In this document: positions 7,002 through 9,763 of the stretch, one piece after another
How positions within the stretch are numbered: the stretch's first letter is position 1
Layout of the letters: the number at the start of each line of letters is the position of its first letter
Assembly: GCA_002423365.1 (NCBI GenBank)
Contig: DIVU01000324.1
Location: 1-9,763, forward strand
Length of the DNA: 9,763 nucleotides
Direction of reading: 5' to 3'
Source: Desulfuromonadaceae bacterium UBA6124
GTDB taxonomy: Bacteria; Desulfobacterota; Desulfuromonadia; Desulfuromonadales; Trichloromonadaceae
Made by a program: the position numbers and the translations under genes
The notes under the pieces: generated by a model
Told to the model about the DNA's origin: nothing
The model's input: the letters and a program-made list of their open reading frames with translations, nothing else
Database searches by the model: none

Positions 7002-7271
7002 ATGCTGACACAAACAGATTCCCGCAGACGGATAACCCTGCCCCCCCGTCACCGGCATCAAGCCGGGGGACACGGTGGAGATCGAAGTGCTTGAAGACGG
7101 TCGCATTATGCTGATCCCGGTGCAACCCGTTCCCCGTCATCAGTTATGGGCTTGGACCGTCGAGAGCAAGGACGCCATCACCCGTTCCCTGACCGACCCC
7201 TGCCCTCGGAGACGGTCGAAACCACGGAGGAGGCCGCAACCGTCGCCAAAAGGTGGGCCGGTGAAGATTGA
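7002..7271 (+). pseudogene. AbrB/MazE-like antitoxin, frame broken by two indels
   Basis: ATG 7002 follows AGGAGG with an eight-base spacer and reads MLTQTDSRRRITLPP, a typical AbrB/SpoVT-like start. At the C7 run 7041-7047 the frame is lost; omitting one C restores VTGIKPGDTVEIEVLEDGRI, the second half of the DNA-binding fold, and continues through LIPVQPVPRHQLWAWTVES. At the C4 run 7197-7200 one C is missing; restoring it gives DPLPSETVETTEEAATVAKR and a stop at 7269-7271. The repaired protein is about 90 residues, normal for the family, with a DNA-binding N-terminus and a C-terminus expected to cover the toxin. As written, translation from 7002 stops at 7094 after 30 residues. The repaired stop overlaps the toxin start by 11 bases, the usual operon overlap of such modules. 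The two shifts are opposite in sign and both sit in C runs, so sequencing error is a real alternative to true decay. Confidence 0.75.
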
Positions 7272-7557
7272 AATCCGCCCCGCCTTCGATGAGGCGGTCA
7301 TGGCCGCCGAAGTGCCGGTGCGCAAAGCCGCCGCCAAAATGCTCGTGCTGTTGCAATCGCTCGATCTGCCCGATCTGTGCAAACACCCTGGGCTGAACTT
7401 CGAAAAACTGCATGGCATGATCGAACCGACCACTGGCCGGCAACTTTACTCCCTGCGTGTCACTGGCAGTTCCCGCGCCATCGCCTGCCTGCTCAACGGC
7501 CCAACCCTGGTGCTGGTCAGTCTGCATGTGCAGCACGACAAGGCGTACCGCAGGTGA
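7261..7557 (+). CDS. RelE/ParE-superfamily toxin
   Basis: The 98-residue product is a type II toxin of the RelE/ParE superfamily (annotated in many genomes as a cytotoxic translational repressor). Visible marks are a start-proximal IEIRPAFDEAV, HPGLNFEKLHG at residues 42-52, LYSLRVTGSSRAI at 63-74 with the basic residues Arg66 and Arg72, and a C-terminal VSLHVQHDKAYRR. Whether it cleaves mRNA or targets another process cannot be told from the sequence. I place the start at GTG 7261, inside the last codons of the repaired antitoxin frame. The open frame extends upstream to 7075, but that part encodes the displaced antitoxin segment and is not toxin-like. No internal damage is visible, in contrast to its antitoxin. 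Confidence 0.8.
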   Translation: MKIEIRPAFDEAVMAAEVPVRKAAAKMLVLLQSLDLPDLCKHPGLNFEKLHGMIEPTTGRQLYSLRVTGSSRAIACLLNGPTLVLVSLHVQHDKAYRR

Positions 7558-7619
7558 ATCGTTTTCTTATAGCGTTATGGCGGTTATCGTAATGCCCATT
7601 ATGGATGATTGCTTGCATG

Positions 7620-7649
7620 TGTGGTCGTTGTCATTGACAAGCGACCGCA
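7620..7649 (+). terminator. Possible terminator hairpin after the toxin gene
   Basis: TGTGGTCGTTGTC (7620-7632) pairs with GACAAGCGACCGCA (7636-7649), giving 13 bp with one bulged G and one G-U pair around a three-base loop. It is followed by TTTAATTAAA rather than a T run. It lies 63 bases after the toxin stop. The right arm overlaps a perfect -35 hexamer TTGACA (7634-7639), but no good -10 follows at 16-18 bases, so I prefer the hairpin reading. The rest of 7558-7751 holds a G7 run (7660-7666) and nothing I recognise. Confidence 0.35.
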
Positions 7650-7751
7650 TTTAATTAAAGGGGGGGACTGGTGGTGGAGCAGGCGCAATGCCAGCAGATA
7701 CCCCGGTGACCCTTTGGGCATGCTTTTTGATCCGGCTTGGGAGGTTTTTTG

Positions 7752-8273
7752 ATGAAGATCCAGAAAGTGACGGAAGAAACCCGCCCAAAGGTCTATGCGC
7801 TGTTGCGCCGGGCCTTTCCCGGCAGTGAGTACGAAGCCGAGCTGGTGCGGAAATTTCATGAGCAAGGCACCTCCATTCACGAGTGGGTGTGTCTCCACAC
7901 CAACAAGGTCATCGCCTATATCGCTTTTTCCCGTGCCTTTCATGGCCGCGAGGTGTGTGGCTTGCACCTGGCGCCCATGGCCGTTTCCCCCGAATTTCAG
8001 AAACAGGGGGTGGGCTCGGAGCTTTTACGCTTCGCCCTTCGGCAGGAGGCGATCAAACGCCAAACCCTTTTCGTGCTGGGCGAGCCCGCCTATTACCGCC
8101 GTTTCGGCTTCGCGCCATGCTCGGCGCCGCTATGTCCATATGACCGGGGTAACGCCCATTTTCTGAGTATGCGCAACACCGAGGGTGAAGTTTTCACCGT
8201 CGGTTACGAGGCGGAGTTCGCCGCCATCGCCGTCGCTTCCCGCCCCCGGGGCAAGACGCGTCGGGGGCGTTGA
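7752..8273 (+). CDS. GNAT-family N-acetyltransferase (YhbS/COG3153-like)
   Basis: The 173-residue cytoplasmic enzyme is expected to transfer acetyl from acetyl-CoA to an unknown amine. The acetyl-CoA-binding motif A is clear: LHLAPMAVSPEFQKQGVGSE at residues 71-90, with Q-x-x-G-x-G at 83-88. It is followed by an LLRFAL helix, then LFVLGEPAYYRRFGF (residues 106-120), characteristic of the YhbS subfamily, whose members are about 165-175 residues long. GGGAGG (7739-7744) with a seven-base spacer decides for ATG 7752; an upstream in-frame TTG at 7737 would lie on top of this site. The last 10 residues are Arg/Lys/Gly-rich (RPRGKTRRGR) and may be a non-conserved tail. No operon partner is evident: the gaps are 194 bases upstream and 133 bases downstream. 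Confidence 0.88.
   Translation: MKIQKVTEETRPKVYALLRRAFPGSEYEAELVRKFHEQGTSIHEWVCLHTNKVIAYIAFSRAFHGREVCGLHLAPMAVSPEFQKQGVGSELLRFALRQEAIKRQTLFVLGEPAYYRRFGFAPCSAPLCPYDRGNAHFLSMRNTEGEVFTVGYEAEFAAIAVASRPRGKTRRGR
8241..8269 (+). terminator. GC-rich hairpin at the end of the acetyltransferase gene
   Basis: CGCCCCCG (8241-8248) and CGGGGGCG (8262-8269) form a perfect 8-bp stem with a 13-base loop, ending just before the TGA at 8271-8273. No U tract follows (TTGAGAAAGG), so it may act as a weak terminator, a 3'-end stabiliser, or be a by-product of the codons for the basic tail. Confidence 0.25.
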
Positions 8274-8406
8274 GAAAGGACCACTTTCCTCTGCAACCCT
8301 ATCTTGCTGGATGAATCTATCTGGGCCTTGGCGCGGCGTCGGCGTTGACTGGGCTGCGGAAACCTTAAGAGCCGTCCAGTCGCGAACGGTGACGGAAGGG
8401 GATGCC

Positions 8407-9744
8407 ATGATCCGAAAGCTTTCCATTCTGCTTTTTCTTTGCCTGCTGACGGTGGGGTGCGCCCGCGATCTGACTGGTCGGGAAGTTCGCGATCTGACGC
8501 TTCTGCCGCAGAATCCCAACACTTATCTCGCTCCGGAAAGGGCGGGGCGGTTAGCCTCCACCAGCGAGCAGGAGACCCTGGCCGCTGCTTTTCTGGAGAA
8601 CCATTTTGCCGCCTGGGAAAGCGTCGCCCCCCTGGAAACGACGAAAAATCCCTTCTGGGCCCTGGACTGGATCGGTAAACACCCGGCTTTTGCCGAGAAC
8701 CTGCTCCCCCTCGATCCGGCGCGCCGGGAAGCTTTGATCCTGCAGGCTGCTCGCGCGGCCTACCCGAGTTGCGAACGCCGGGGGATTTCCCTGCGCCGCC
8801 TCGATGTGCGGGCGCTGCCGACGCGCTCCCCGCTCTTCAACAATCCCCGCAAGGCCGGCGAGGGCTTTCCCTTCGACAACCTGCAGCACGGCGTCATTCC
8901 GGCCGGTGTGCCGTTGCGGGTCACGCATCTGAGTGCCGACGGCGCCTGGGCCTTTATCGAAACCGCCCTCCTTTTCGGCTGGGTGCCGGTGGTTGATCTG
9001 GCCTGGGTCGATGCGGCTTTTATGGAGTCTTATACAACCGGTCGTTATTTTGCGGTGACCGGCGATGAGACGGCGGTGGCCGACAGTGCGGGCATTTATC
9101 GCTTTACCGTCGGCATCGGCGCGCTCTTTCCGCTCATCGACAGCGGTGTCGACGGCTATCGGGTGTTGATTCCGGTGGCCGACCGGGAGCGCCGGGCGCA
9201 TGTGGTGGAAGGATCGATAGCCGCGGATCGGGGCGGGATTTTCCCTCTTGCGTTCACTGCCGCCCAAGTCGCCGAATTGGCCGAAAAGATGATGGGGCAG
9301 CCCTACGGCTGGGGGGATGGCTATGCGGGACGGGATTGTTCGGGGACGCTGCGCGATCTCTTTGCTCCGTTCGGCCTGTGGCTGCCGCGCAATTCGTCGC
9401 GTCAGGCCGCGGTCGGCCGGGTTGTTCCCTTGGCGGAGTTACCACCCCGAGAGCGCGAGGCGCGACTGCTCGCCGAGGGGGTGCCTTTTGCCACCCTGGT
9501 CCATCTGCACGGACATATCCTTCTATATCTCGGTGAACGGCAGGGGCGGGCGGCGATGCTGCACACCCTCTGGGGCATCCGCACCAAGGATCTGAGGGGA
9601 CGTGAGGGGCGCTGGCTCGTCGGCAAGACCGTCATCACCACCCTGGAACCGGGACTGGAAGCGGAAGGATTCTCCCTCGACATCGGCAGCCTGCGGGAAC
9701 GGGTGGACAGTATGAACTTTCCGCTGGAGCCGGCCGGGCGATAA
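8407..9744 (+). CDS. Lipoprotein SH3-NlpC/P60 cell-wall endopeptidase
   Basis: The 445-residue product has a lipoprotein-like signal (hydrophobic 5-16, LTVGC with Cys18; Thr at -3 is slightly atypical). The mature part follows the order N-terminal NlpC/P60-associated domain (about 30-140), two SH3-like domains (about 140-205 and 215-270), and a C-terminal NlpC/P60 papain-fold domain (about 280-410). The catalytic set is visible: Cys311 in GRDCSGTLRDLF, His370 in LHLHGHILLYLG and a third polar residue, His386, in LHTLWGI. Proteins of this layout are gamma-D-glutamyl-L-diamino acid endopeptidases that cut peptidoglycan stem peptides, with the SH3 domains shaping substrate entry. The ATG at 8407 has AAGGGG five bases upstream; the open frame extends to 8185, but that start would precede the signal peptide by 74 residues and overlap the acetyltransferase gene. 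Mature enzyme probably sits in the periplasm, tethered to a membrane. Confidence 0.92.
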   Translation: MIRKLSILLFLCLLTVGCARDLTGREVRDLTLLPQNPNTYLAPERAGRLASTSEQETLAAAFLENHFAAWESVAPLETTKNPFWALDWIGKHPAFAENLLPLDPARREALILQAARAAYPSCERRGISLRRLDVRALPTRSPLFNNPRKAGEGFPFDNLQHGVIPAGVPLRVTHLSADGAWAFIETALLFGWVPVVDLAWVDAAFMESYTTGRYFAVTGDETAVADSAGIYRFTVGIGALFPLIDSGVDGYRVLIPVADRERRAHVVEGSIAADRGGIFPLAFTAAQVAELAEKMMGQPYGWGDGYAGRDCSGTLRDLFAPFGLWLPRNSSRQAAVGRVVPLAELPPREREARLLAEGVPFATLVHLHGHILLYLGERQGRAAMLHTLWGIRTKDLRGREGRWLVGKTVITTLEPGLEAEGFSLDIGSLRERVDSMNFPLEPAGR

Positions 9745-9760
9745 AGGGAGCCCCTCCGCG

Positions 9761-9763
9761 ATG
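9761..9763 (+). CDS. Probable start codon of the next gene (edge of window)
   Basis: An ATG ends the window, 16 bases after the endopeptidase stop. AAGGGAG (9744-9750) lies 10 bases before it. This fits a co-transcribed downstream gene, but only the start codon is visible, so nothing can be said of the product. Confidence 0.35.

Noticed and set aside
7075..7260. Toxin starting at 7075 as a 160-residue protein
   Set aside because: The extra residues are the displaced antitoxin segment (EIEVLEDGRI...) followed by an Arg/Pro-rich misread stretch; the toxin-like part begins at 7261.
7002..7271. Programmed ribosomal frameshifting in the antitoxin gene
   Set aside because: Two opposite shifts would be needed, neither beside a known slippery heptamer with a downstream structure; indels or sequencing error are simpler.
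8328..8345. Sigma-54-like element TTGG-N10-GC before the NlpC/P60 gene
   Set aside because: GG and GC spacing fits, but the -12 half lacks the TTGC core and such matches are frequent by chance in GC-rich DNA.
8185..8406. 74-codon N-terminal extension of the NlpC/P60 lipoprotein
   Set aside because: It overlaps the acetyltransferase gene and would place the lipoprotein signal peptide internally.

Overview
The window looks like part of a GC-rich chromosome of a Gram-negative envelope-rich bacterium. The mix of lipobox-bearing lipoproteins, a DUF4105 membrane protein, a di-iron Fe-S repair protein and an SH3-NlpC/P60 lipoprotein would fit the Desulfuromonadales/Geobacter group (former deltaproteobacteria). 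That placement is inference; there is no rRNA or other marker here. No tRNA, rRNA, insertion sequence, prophage gene or CRISPR array was seen.

Left part (1-4855), all on the plus strand: the 3' end of a Gln-rich, probably secreted protein with a YYxCGGTWY...PPPGF tail; a DUF3313-type lipoprotein (851-1516) closed by a strong 14-bp hairpin; then a tight pair, a three-helix membrane protein with a DUF4105-like periplasmic domain (1590-2597) and, two bases later, a 751-residue lipoprotein with an alpha/beta-hydrolase (lipase-type) domain (2600-4855).

Middle (4881-6057): the third member of that operon is broken. Reading across frames restores a lipoprotein with three recognisable parts: an N-terminal domain with a GDLDDDGVPD motif, a middle domain resembling inhibitors of g-type lysozyme (PliG), and a C-terminal domain resembling inhibitors of I-type lysozyme (PliI). 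At least four frame disruptions and a missing C-terminus separate the parts.

Right part: on the minus strand, a complete iron-sulfur cluster repair protein of the YtfE/ScdA (RIC) family (6074-6781). Diverging from it is a type II toxin-antitoxin pair: an AbrB/MazE-like antitoxin whose frame is broken by two indels (7002-7271) and an intact RelE/ParE-like toxin (7261-7557). Then come a YhbS-like GNAT acetyltransferase (7752-8273) and a lipoprotein cell-wall endopeptidase with SH3 and NlpC/P60 domains (8407-9744). A start codon with a ribosome-binding site sits at the right edge.

The common theme is the cell envelope: four lipoproteins, one inner-membrane enzyme-like protein, a lipase, a peptidoglycan endopeptidase and a lysozyme-inhibitor relic. 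No clearly new defence or mobile system is visible. The most unusual items are the multi-domain lysozyme-inhibitor pseudogene and the intact toxin beside a frameshifted antitoxin; both need a check for homopolymer sequencing errors.
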